Origin: Terriglobales bacterium
GTDB taxonomy: Bacteria; Acidobacteriota; Terriglobia; Terriglobales; Acidobacteriaceae
DNA: 64,000 bases
Assembly: GCA_035651655.1 (NCBI GenBank)
Contig: DASRFG010000011.1
Coordinates: 17,234-81,233 of the forward strand
Reading direction: 5' to 3'
The first letter of the stretch is position 1, and every line of letters begins with the position of its first letter. Under the pieces are notes generated by a model. It was not told where the DNA came from, ran no database searches, and was given only the letters and a program-made list of their open reading frames with translations. A program made the translations under genes and the position numbers. This document shows positions 26,111 through 33,897 of the stretch, piece after piece.

Positions 26111-29100
26111 ATGCGCCTCACCTCCATAACTGAAAGCGGCAATCACGAGAACAGGGAATCCAACTATTGGTTCTCCTACCATTCCAAGTCCATCATCTTT
26201 CTGATCATCACTCTGGCGCTAGTCGGTGGTTACCTGGCGCTCACCATTCCTATCGCAGTTTTCCCGGAAACAAATTTTCCTCGCATCGTTATCGGCATTG
26301 ATAACGGGGTGATGCCTATTGACCAGATGATGGTCACTATCACCCGTCCTGTGGAAGAGGCTGTAAACAGCGTCCCTGGGCTGCAGCGTGTGCAATCCAT
26401 CACCGGCCGCGGTTCTGCTGAGATTGATTTGTTCTTCGACTGGAAGGTGGACATGTTCCAGACCCTTCAGCTGGTAGATGCGGCCGTGGGACGGATACGC
26501 TCCTCTTTGCCATCTACTGCTGAGGTCCGCAGCAATCGCCTGACCTTTGCCGCTTTTCCCATCATGGGATATGCCTTAAGGGCCCAGAAGGTACCGCAAA
26601 CCCAACTGTGGGAATTGGCAAATTACGAGCTCAAGCCGCGCTTAAACCGTTTGGATGGGGTCGCTACCGTCGTGGTCCAGGGTGGCCAACAACCGGAGTT
26701 TCACATTGTTCCTGATCCCGCCAAGTTGCTAGAGGCACAAGTCACCGTCACAGATCTGCTCGAAGCTGTGCGCCGCACCAATCTCATAGATTCACCCGGT
26801 TTGATGGAGAGTAATCATCAACTCTACTTGGGATTGATCAGCGGACAGGTTCGCAGTGCTGACCAGATCGCGAGCATCGTGGTCAAAACTACGCAGGCGG
26901 GAATTCCAGTTCACGTCGGCGACGTCTCCAACGTAGAAGCCAATGTAAAACCGCTTTACACGATTGTCACCGCCAATGGCAAGCCGGCCGTATTGCTGAA
27001 TATCAATCGCCAGCCCGCCAGTAATACGGTGCAGGTTGCTACAGAAGTACATGCCGAGGTGGATCGCATACGCCGCGAGCTGCCGCCCGGCATCACCATC
27101 GAGCCGTTTTATGACCAGTCCATCATCGTGAGCGAATCCATCAAGAGTGTTCGCGATGCCATCCTGCTCGGACTGATTCTGGCTTCCGTTATTCTCGTTG
27201 TTTTCCTGCGCGATTGGGGGACATCGGTTGTTGCGGGCATGGTAATTCCGGTCACCGTTGCAGTTACGTTCATCGCCCTGAAGCTGCTCGGCCAGAGCTT
27301 CAATCTTATGACTTTGGGTGGACTTGCCGCCGCCGTGGGACTAGTGATTGATGACGCCATCGTGGTGGTGGAGAACATCGTCCTGCATCGTGATGCCGGG
27401 CAGCCGCGTCTGGAGGCAATCCACAGCGCCCTCCGCGAAATTACTACTCCTTTGGTGGGCTCAACCATCACACCGATCGTCGTCTTTTTGCCCCTGATAA
27501 CCATCACCGGTGTAACGGGTTCGTTTTTCCGCGCGTTGGCCGTGACGGTTGCTGTCTCGCTGTTGACCTCCCTCATACTCGCACTGACCTGGACCCCTAA
27601 TCTCAGTCAATATTTCATCCACGCAAAGCGCCGGTCCGGAGACGGTGGCGAAGAGCTTCCCGACGCCGGGAACGGTGACGGCAGTACGCTCTCGGCCCAG
27701 CGGCTATTTGCCGCGGAAGAAGCTTCACTCAAGGGCCGTTTTCTTCGTGTAGTCCAGTTCTATGAGCGCTGGTTGCGCTTTTCTCTCGAGCGTCCTCGAT
27801 GGTTGCTCGGCCTTAGCGCCCTCCTGATTGTCGCTTCCTTCGGCTGCTACAAGCTGCTCGGCACCGATCTTCTCCCAGCCATGGACGAGGGCGGCTTCAT
27901 CCTCGACTACATCATGCCCGCTGGTAGTTCTTTGGCGGAGACCAATCGCGTAATCACTCACGTGGAGGAGATCCTGCGCTCCATGCCCGAGGTAGAGAAC
28001 ACTTCCCGGCGTACTGGTCTGCAACTTGGTCTTGCCGCCGTTACCGAGGCAAATACCGGCGATATTTCCGTAAAGCTAAAACAGAAGCGCAGCCGCGGGG
28101 TTGATGAAATCATTGCTGAAGCACGCGCGCAGATTGCCCAGCAGGAGCCCGCGCTCGATACTGAATTCATCCAACTGCTTCAGGACATGATCGGAGACCT
28201 GACCAGCGCTCCTGAGCCCATTCAGATCAAGCTCTTTGCCCAGGATCCGGCTTTGCTGCGTGAGTGGGCGCCCAAGATCGGGGATTCGATTCAGAAGATT
28301 TCCGGGGTTGTAGACGTGCTCAACGGGATTGACAACACCATTAGTGGCCCGGCCGTGCTCTTCCAGATTGATCCCGCCGTCGCCGCTCGTGCTGGTTTCA
28401 CGCCCGAAGAAGTGGCCCTCGACGCTGCCGCGGTTCTAGAGGGCGAACCAGCACAGACTCCATTGATCGCTAACGACCGCGCATACACCATTCGCGTGCG
28501 CTTTCCCGGCAAGAGCCGCCAATCCCTGGACGCGATGAAGAATACCCTGCTTGTCAGTTCCAGTGGCAAGACCGGCACTTTGGGTTCGCTTGCCACTCTG
28601 ACGGAGATGCCCGGTCAGACCGAAATCCGGCGCGAGAACCTGCAGCGCAACGTGGCTGTCACCGCTCGACTTGAAGGTCGCGACCTGGGCAGTGGCATTG
28701 CTGCCGTGCAGAAGGCCATTGCCAATCTGCATCTTCCAGCGGCCATACGGGTCGAGTACGGCGGCACCTATCAAGAGCAGCAGCGCTCATTCAAGGACCT
28801 GGTGATGGTGCTGGTGCTGGCCGTCGTGCTGGTCTTTATTGTGTTGTTATTTGAATTCCGCAGCTTTGCTGCTCCGATTGCTATTTTGTCCTCGGCCTTG
28901 CTCTCAACTTCTGGTGTCTTCATTGCACTGCTGATCACTCGAACCAGCTTCAACATCTCTTCTTTTATGGGGCTGATCATGGTGGTGGGTATCGTGGCCA
29001 AGAACGGCATCCTGCTACTCGATGCTGACCAGCGCTTCCGCGCGGCCGGACTCCCGGTCGAAGATGCCATGATTCAGGCTGGCCGGCGCCGCTTGCGCCC

Positions 29101-29335
29101 CATCCTGATGACCGCTCTGGCCACCATGGCAGGCATGTTCCCCCTGGCCTTTGCCTTGGGAGCGGGATCGCAGATGCTTCAACCCCTCGCCATTTCCGTC
29201 ATCGGCGGCATTGTTGTTTCTATGGTCTTGTCTTTAATCATTACCCCCGCGGTGCACTTCTACCTCAGCCCCCACGAGAGCGGCCGGCACGAATTGGAGA
29301 CCGTAGCTGCACCCCTGCCACACGCCTCCGACTAA
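26111..29335 (+). CDS. RND-superfamily efflux permease
   Basis: Inner-membrane proton-driven pump, 1074 residues, of the HAE1/CusA-like class. The N-terminus places the first span after an amphipathic start (SNYWFSYHSKSIIFLIITLALVGGYLAL). The first transmembrane bundle carries the proton-relay motif GLVIDDAIVVVENI with D414 and D415. The two large periplasmic loops (about 40-330 and 570-860) are complete, and the second bundle contains FNISSFMGLIMVVGIVAKNGILLLDADQRFR. The double Asp favours the multidrug (HAE) over the metal (HME) type. Last gene of the TolC-adaptor-pump operon. The signal of the adjacent two-component system probably reports the pump substrate. Confidence 0.93.
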   Translation: MRLTSITESGNHENRESNYWFSYHSKSIIFLIITLALVGGYLALTIPIAVFPETNFPRIVIGIDNGVMPIDQMMVTITRPVEEAVNSVPGLQRVQSITGRGSAEIDLFFDWKVDMFQTLQLVDAAVGRIRSSLPSTAEVRSNRLTFAAFPIMGYALRAQKVPQTQLWELANYELKPRLNRLDGVATVVVQGGQQPEFHIVPDPAKLLEAQVTVTDLLEAVRRTNLIDSPGLMESNHQLYLGLISGQVRSADQIASIVVKTTQAGIPVHVGDVSNVEANVKPLYTIVTANGKPAVLLNINRQPASNTVQVATEVHAEVDRIRRELPPGITIEPFYDQSIIVSESIKSVRDAILLGLILASVILVVFLRDWGTSVVAGMVIPVTVAVTFIALKLLGQSFNLMTLGGLAAAVGLVIDDAIVVVENIVLHRDAGQPRLEAIHSALREITTPLVGSTITPIVVFLPLITITGVTGSFFRALAVTVAVSLLTSLILALTWTPNLSQYFIHAKRRSGDGGEELPDAGNGDGSTLSAQRLFAAEEASLKGRFLRVVQFYERWLRFSLERPRWLLGLSALLIVASFGCYKLLGTDLLPAMDEGGFILDYIMPAGSSLAETNRVITHVEEILRSMPEVENTSRRTGLQLGLAAVTEANTGDISVKLKQKRSRGVDEIIAEARAQIAQQEPALDTEFIQLLQDMIGDLTSAPEPIQIKLFAQDPALLREWAPKIGDSIQKISGVVDVLNGIDNTISGPAVLFQIDPAVAARAGFTPEEVALDAAAVLEGEPAQTPLIANDRAYTIRVRFPGKSRQSLDAMKNTLLVSSSGKTGTLGSLATLTEMPGQTEIRRENLQRNVAVTARLEGRDLGSGIAAVQKAIANLHLPAAIRVEYGGTYQEQQRSFKDLVMVLVLAVVLVFIVLLFEFRSFAAPIAILSSALLSTSGVFIALLITRTSFNISSFMGLIMVVGIVAKNGILLLDADQRFRAAGLPVEDAMIQAGRRRLRPILMTALATMAGMFPLAFALGAGSQMLQPLAISVIGGIVVSMVLSLIITPAVHFYLSPHESGRHELETVAAPLPHASD

Positions 29336-29560
29336 AGTTGTCTCTGTTTATTGTGCTGTAGCCAGGGAATCAGGTTTGATTCTGGCAATATCGCGGCGAT
29401 AAAGGGGAGCAGGATCTATGCAGGGAGGCAATTGGTCCCACTCCCCTTCGCTTTGCCAGATTGACTCGCAAGGAGTCGCTATAGAAGATGTATGGAAGGT
29501 CGGAGTCGATGCGCTTTGCTACGTAAAGTTTTGTAACCCAAAGACAATTTCCAACCACCC

Positions 29561-30838
29561 TCAATCAACAATCGCCTGATACGCCAATTCATTCACCTGC
29601 TTGTCAAGGGTCAAGTCTCCCGTGGGATGCAACTGCCCCATAAAAATCACGATCATCTGTTCTTTCGGGTCAATTGTGAACGCCGTGTAGAAGAAGCCGC
29701 CCCAGTTGTATTCTCCCGGCGATCCCAGTTCGGCGAGCGGCGCTTTGATGCCATCCACTCCGAAACCAAGTCCAAAGCCTTGATCAGGACTGATCTTTCC
29801 GAGTTGATCGTGGGTCATCAGTTCAACCGATTTGCGGCTCAAAACGTGTGCGGTTCCAACTTTTCCGCCATCCAGCATCATCTGGCAAAAGCGCGCGTAG
29901 TCCGCAGCCGTGGATACCAGCCCGGCTCCGCCGGAGAACAGTTTCTTGGGCCCGCTGTACGGATAATCGGCGGAATAGGTGAACGATCCTTCGGTGATTG
30001 GTGTCTCAGGAAAGCGATTGAGGCCCTTGTCCTCATAGTAGGTGTAGGCCGTTGCCATTCTCTCCCTCTTGTTGTCAGGCGGATAGAAATACGTGTCCTT
30101 CATACCCAGTGGTTCGAAGATGCGAGTGCGCAAGAATTCGTCGAGCGGCTTTCCGGAAACAACCTCCACCAACCGCCCCAGTACATCTACCCCCAGGCTA
30201 TATTCCCAACGATCACCCGGACTAAAAAGCAGGGGAATCGCCGCCAGGTGTTTAACACTGTCCTCGATAGTGCCGTCATATGGCAGAAGCCCGTGCGCGA
30301 CATTCGCGCTCTTGTACATGGGTCCCAAATCAGGATTCCAATGATAAGTCAGCCCTGAGGTGTGCCTTAAGAGATCGCGGATCGTAATCTCTTTGCTCGC
30401 TGGGATTGAATAGGACTCGCCCGACGCCGGTTTCACTAGCACCTTCGGGTTTTTGAATTCGGGCAGGTATTTCGATACCGGATCGTCGAGCAGGAAGCGG
30501 CCCTCTTCGTAAAGCATCATCACCGCCGCACTGGTGATGGGCTTGGTCATGGAGCAGATCCGGAACATCGTATCCGGCCTCATCGCCTTGCCGGTCTCTC
30601 GGTCCGCCATTCCTTGCGGTTTGAACCACACCACATGGCCGCGCCGTGCCACCAATGTGACTGCACCTGCGATTCGTTTCTCGTGGATGCTGCGCTGGAC
30701 CGCCGTTCCTATTCGCTCCAGCCGTTCTGACGACAGTCCCACCGTCTCGGGCTTGGCAACGGGCAGATCCTGCGCGACGGCAACGCCGGTCATCACCAGC
30801 ATGCAGCTCAGCAACAGAAGGTCTAGTTTGCGTCTCAT
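29561..30838 (-). CDS. serine hydrolase, class C beta-lactamase/esterase-like, secreted
   Basis: Penicillin-binding-protein-like hydrolase, 425 residues, with a signal peptide (LLLLSCMLVMTGVAVAQ). The catalytic S-x-x-K is S96-M-T-K99, followed by EEGRFLLDDPVSKYLPEF, which is typical of the EstB/6-aminohexanoate hydrolase group. The second motif is Y213-S-L (WEYSLGVDVLGRLVE) in the place of Y-x-N. The C-terminal HPTG takes the place of the KTG-like triad. It is more likely an esterase or peptidase than a true beta-lactamase; substrate unknown. The 225-base gap to the RND operon end holds no convincing gene. Confidence 0.88.
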   Translation of the reverse strand: MRRKLDLLLLSCMLVMTGVAVAQDLPVAKPETVGLSSERLERIGTAVQRSIHEKRIAGAVTLVARRGHVVWFKPQGMADRETGKAMRPDTMFRICSMTKPITSAAVMMLYEEGRFLLDDPVSKYLPEFKNPKVLVKPASGESYSIPASKEITIRDLLRHTSGLTYHWNPDLGPMYKSANVAHGLLPYDGTIEDSVKHLAAIPLLFSPGDRWEYSLGVDVLGRLVEVVSGKPLDEFLRTRIFEPLGMKDTYFYPPDNKRERMATAYTYYEDKGLNRFPETPITEGSFTYSADYPYSGPKKLFSGGAGLVSTAADYARFCQMMLDGGKVGTAHVLSRKSVELMTHDQLGKISPDQGFGLGFGVDGIKAPLAELGSPGEYNWGGFFYTAFTIDPKEQMIVIFMGQLHPTGDLTLDKQVNELAYQAIVD

Positions 30839-30964
30839 CGCGGGTTGTAGCCTTTATTTCAGTCTGAATTTCGAGTATGGATTGTACAAACGAGGAAGCT
30901 TTTCATCAATCTTCGGCGCTACGCGAACAAGACAGACCGCCGAACGACTGGTGTCTCGACACTG

Positions 30965-31007
30965 GCGCCCCATCCATTTCGCGTTCTCCGCGAAACGGGT
31001 GGGCGTC
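30965..31007. other. long imperfect stem-loop
   Basis: Perfect core TTTCGCG-ttctc-CGCGAAA (30977-30995), extended outward on both sides by a mismatch and further CC/GG, A-T and CCC/GGG pairs. There is no T-run, so an intrinsic terminator is unlikely. It could be a transcript-end structure or a protein-binding site. Confidence 0.4.
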
Positions 31008-31040
31008 GCGTTGGATTTACCTGCGCAATTCATTGCCGGT

Positions 31041-31056
31041 ATGCAAAGGTTTGCAT
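31041..31056. promoter_or_regulatory. 16-bp palindrome upstream of the oxidase promoter
   Basis: ATGCAAAggTTTGCAT is a perfect 7+7 inverted repeat with a 2-base centre, about 75 bases upstream of a TATAAT box. The size fits a dimeric regulator site. The regulator is unknown. Confidence 0.4.
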
Positions 31057-31060
31057 ATCC

Positions 31061-31110
31061 GGAACATAAACAATAAACAATAACTTGTGGAACAATAAAC
31101 AATAACTTGT
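31061..31110 (+). repeat. AT-rich tandem repeat (two units)
   Basis: Second unit GGAACAATAAACAATAACTTGT (31089-31110) repeats the first (31061-31088), which carries an extra internal ATAAAC-type step. The array ends just before a TATAAT box and may be an activator array or a slippage product. Confidence 0.6.
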
Positions 31111-31137
31111 GTTTTAACCAGGTAACTCGCATATAAT
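31107..31137 (+). promoter_or_regulatory. candidate promoter of the copper oxidase-HAF operon
   Basis: A perfect TATAAT (31132-31137) is preceded by TTGTGT (31107-31112) with a 19-base spacer. The weak -35 and long spacer suggest activator dependence, and the upstream repeats could supply the activator site. Leader of roughly 155 bases to the ATG at 31301. Confidence 0.5.
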
Positions 31138-31300
31138 CCTGCTCGTAAGTTGCTGAATTTGGCCATCTGTAGATGCAAGCACGGCAACGGGATCTATGGC
31201 GCGCTTCGTTCCCCATCTCCCGCGACTAATCAGAGCAGCGATCCGAGTGTAATCCGAATCAGTGAAAAGCGTTGCTGTACGTCATTGTCCGGAGTCAGTC

Positions 31301-32779
31301 ATGCTACTAGAAAGTCTGGCCGCTCCCACTCGTCCGAGTGAAAGAACGTCCGTTCACCACCCGCTCTCAATTGGAGTGGATCTTCTACTAAGGCGCGCAT
31401 GGCTGGGTATGGTCTTTTGTGTCATGCTCGTTACCGCGATTCCGCGCGCCTGGGGGCAGGGTCCATCAACCGTCGGGCAATGGACTCCGGTATTGTCGTG
31501 GCCTTATATCGCAACTCATATTTCTCTGCTTCCCAACGGAAAGGTGCTGTGGTGGCCATCATGGGCGGCAGGAGACAATCCCACGCTGTGGGACCCAGTC
31601 TCGGGCACGCAGACTGCTGTCTCTCACGTCGGCTACAACATTTTTTGTACCGGCCATTCTTTTCTCGGCGACGGCCGGTTACTCGTTACTGGTGGGCACG
31701 TTGCGAGCGGGTTCGGACTTCCTTATGCATCACTCTACGATCCCAGCAATGATAGCTGGAGTTCGCTGCCGGCCATGAGTGATGCCCGCTGGTATCCCAC
31801 TAACATCACTCTTGCGAATGGCGATGAGCTAGTTGTTTCCGGCGAAGTCAACAGCACCATCGGTCACAACCCGCTGTCGCAAGTCTGGCAAGTATCGAGC
31901 AATTCGTGGCGCAACCTCACCACGGCGCAACTGCTCCTGCCTCTTTATCCCGAAATGTTTGTCGCGCCCGATGGACGCGTGTTCTATGCCGGGCCCACTC
32001 GCCAGACGAGGTATCTCGATACAAACGGAACAGGCGCGTGGAGCACCGGCCCGGTGAGCAACTACGGGACCCGTGATTACGGCCCTGCCGTGATGTATGA
32101 CAGTGGCAAAATCCTGCTAGCCGGGGGAGGCGACCCGCCCACCGCAACCGCCGAAGTAATCAATCTCTACGATTCCTTTCCCGCTTGGCGCTATACCGCG
32201 CCCATGACGCATGCGCGCCGGCAGAGCAATGCCACGCTGCTTCCGGATGGCACGGTGCTGGTGACCGGGGGCAGCGGCGGCCCGGGGTTCGATAATTCGT
32301 CCGCTCCCGTCTATCCCACCGAATTGTGGAATCCAACAACCGAGAGTTGGCAGACTCTGGCCAGTCTGAGTGTCTATCGCGGATACCACTCCATTGCCTT
32401 ACTCCTGCCGGACGGACGTGTTCTCTCCGCGGGTGGTAATGTTGCCAGTGCGGAGATCTTTTCACCGCCTTATCTTTTCAAAGGAACAAGACCGAATATC
32501 TCCTCTGCGCCGGCCAGAATACGCAGAGGTCAGACCTTTTTTGTTGGGACTGCAAACCCAGGCAGCATCGCAAAGGTAAGCTTGGTCCGGATCGGCTCCG
32601 TCACCCATAGCTTCAACGCGAATCAACGCATTAGTTTTCTCAAATTCAGTCAGGCTTCGGGGGGACTGTACGTCACCGTAACCCAAAATGCCAATCTCGC
32701 GCCGGTCGGTCACTACATGCTGTTCCTCTTAGACGGTAACGGAGTGCCATCAGTCGCCAAGATCCTGCACTTAAGGTGA
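31301..32779 (+). CDS. galactose-oxidase/glyoxal-oxidase-like copper radical oxidase
   Basis: Secreted kelch-propeller oxidase of 492 residues from the ATG at 31301 (GGAG site 6 bases upstream); a GTG at 31262 would add 13 residues. A signal-anchor-like segment (LGMVFCVMLVTAIPRAWGQ) precedes the propeller. All copper/radical ligands known from galactose oxidase appear in order: C116 (NIFCTGHSF) and Y165 (ARWYPTN) for the thioether cofactor, Y362-H363 (RGYHSIALLLPDGRV) and H436 (SVTHSFNANQR) in the C-terminal DUF1929-like domain. It likely oxidises an alcohol or aldehyde with oxygen, giving hydrogen peroxide, as bacterial GlxA does. The HAF-repeat gene follows after 10 bases. Substrate unknown. 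Confidence 0.9.
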   Translation: MLLESLAAPTRPSERTSVHHPLSIGVDLLLRRAWLGMVFCVMLVTAIPRAWGQGPSTVGQWTPVLSWPYIATHISLLPNGKVLWWPSWAAGDNPTLWDPVSGTQTAVSHVGYNIFCTGHSFLGDGRLLVTGGHVASGFGLPYASLYDPSNDSWSSLPAMSDARWYPTNITLANGDELVVSGEVNSTIGHNPLSQVWQVSSNSWRNLTTAQLLLPLYPEMFVAPDGRVFYAGPTRQTRYLDTNGTGAWSTGPVSNYGTRDYGPAVMYDSGKILLAGGGDPPTATAEVINLYDSFPAWRYTAPMTHARRQSNATLLPDGTVLVTGGSGGPGFDNSSAPVYPTELWNPTTESWQTLASLSVYRGYHSIALLLPDGRVLSAGGNVASAEIFSPPYLFKGTRPNISSAPARIRRGQTFFVGTANPGSIAKVSLVRIGSVTHSFNANQRISFLKFSQASGGLYVTVTQNANLAPVGHYMLFLLDGNGVPSVAKILHLR

Positions 32780-32789
32780 ATGGGGTGAT

Positions 32790-33887
32790 ATGAAACCTGA
32801 CTTAGATCGCAAGTCCCGGCTGATCTTGATCACATTCCTCTTGCTCGCATGTTGCAGGATCTCCTTTGCAGCTGACACCTACACCGTTATTGAAATCAAA
32901 GGAGCAGCCAACAACAGCAGCCTCGGACGTCATGCCGACAACCTAGCCAACATAGTGGTCGGCAGCTCGGGTCTCACGCACGGAAGCGACACTCACGCTT
33001 TCGTGTGGACGGCAGAGCAAGGCATGCTCAATTTAGGCACGCTTCCCGGAGGAGAATACAGCGAGGGTTTCGCCGTCAACGATTCAGGGGTGGTTGTTGG
33101 CGATTCGAACGGCGGTAAATCGGTGCATGCCTTCGTTTGGACCCACAAAGGCGGCATACAAGATCTCGGTACCTTGGCCGGTGACAATGCCAGTCGGGCG
33201 TTCTCCATTAATAATTCTCGGGAGATCGTCGGCTACTCCAGTGGGTCGCGGGGCGTACGCGCTGTCATCTGGTCGAAGCATGCACGGATACACAGTCTGG
33301 GGACACTACCCGGTGGCGATATGAGTCAGGCTTACGCCATCAATAATGCTGGTGACGTGGTCGGTGTTTCCTCCAGTTCGTCCGGAAAACACGCCTTTCT
33401 ATGGAACCGGAGGTCGGGGATGGTGGACCTCGGCACTTTGCCCGGCGACGTCTCCAGCGAAGCGCTGCGCATCAATCAAGCGGGTCATGTAGTGGGTACT
33501 TCTATGGGGTTGGGTGCGATTCATGCCTTTCTGTGGAGCAAAGAGGCGGGCATGGAGGACATCGGTTCGTTGGCGGGGAGTAGTTTCAGCCAGGCCCTCG
33601 ACGTAAACAGCTCGCAGGAGGTGGTGGGCGCCTCCCAAACTTCACTCGGTTCCCGCGCCTTCATTTGGACCAGGAAATCTGGAATGCGGGACCTCAACAG
33701 CCTGATTTCCCCAACTCTAGACGTCGTCTTGACCTCTGCACTCCGAATCAACGATCGTGGCCAGATAGTTGCCATCGGCGGCTTCCACCATGACCTCGCC
33801 CGCGACCGCCAGACTGACATGGATGACGAAATGCACGCCGGGCCGACGCATGTCTTTCTGCTGACGCCAAGTGGCGGACTTCGATAA
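32790..33887 (+). CDS. HAF-repeat extracellular protein
   Basis: Predicted secreted protein, 365 residues, with a signal peptide (LILITFLLLACCRISFAAD). It consists mainly of about six HAF repeats of roughly 40 residues, each reading like HAFLWt-x-G-m-x-DLGTLpG-x-x-S-x-A-x-x-IN-x-x-G-x-VVG (for example HAFVWTHKGGIQDLGTLAGD and HAFLWNRRSGMVDLGTLPGD). Such repeats are predicted to form a beta propeller; no enzymatic activity is known to me. It follows the copper oxidase gene by 10 bases, so cotranscription is likely, and it converges on the RND gene ending at 33898. Confidence 0.88.
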   Translation: MKPDLDRKSRLILITFLLLACCRISFAADTYTVIEIKGAANNSSLGRHADNLANIVVGSSGLTHGSDTHAFVWTAEQGMLNLGTLPGGEYSEGFAVNDSGVVVGDSNGGKSVHAFVWTHKGGIQDLGTLAGDNASRAFSINNSREIVGYSSGSRGVRAVIWSKHARIHSLGTLPGGDMSQAYAINNAGDVVGVSSSSSGKHAFLWNRRSGMVDLGTLPGDVSSEALRINQAGHVVGTSMGLGAIHAFLWSKEAGMEDIGSLAGSSFSQALDVNSSQEVVGASQTSLGSRAFIWTRKSGMRDLNSLISPTLDVVLTSALRINDRGQIVAIGGFHHDLARDRQTDMDDEMHAGPTHVFLLTPSGGLR

Positions 33888-33897
33888 TTACCCACTG

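Larger units (their letters stand above)
30839..31300. other. 462-base intergenic region with hairpin, palindrome, tandem repeat and promoter
   Basis: No convincing gene is seen; short open frames on both strands lack family similarity and start signals. The stretch separates the serine hydrolase gene (minus) from the copper oxidase gene (plus). It contains a long imperfect stem-loop near 30965-31007, a 16-bp palindrome at 31041-31056, a tandem repeat at 31061-31110 and a -10 box at 31132-31137, listed separately. Confidence 0.5.

Noticed and set aside
29370..29420. T-arm-like text (CAGGTTTGATTCTGG) suggesting a tRNA
   Set aside because: No acceptor, D or anticodon stems can be built around it.
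29370..29564. 64-codon open frame on the minus strand between the RND and serine hydrolase genes
   Set aside because: Weak start, no family, overlaps the hydrolase 3' end; the gap is regarded as non-coding.
30854..31216. 120-codon minus-strand frame in the oxidase control region
   Set aside because: It covers the palindrome, tandem repeat and promoter, and its Cys/Arg-rich translation resembles no protein family.
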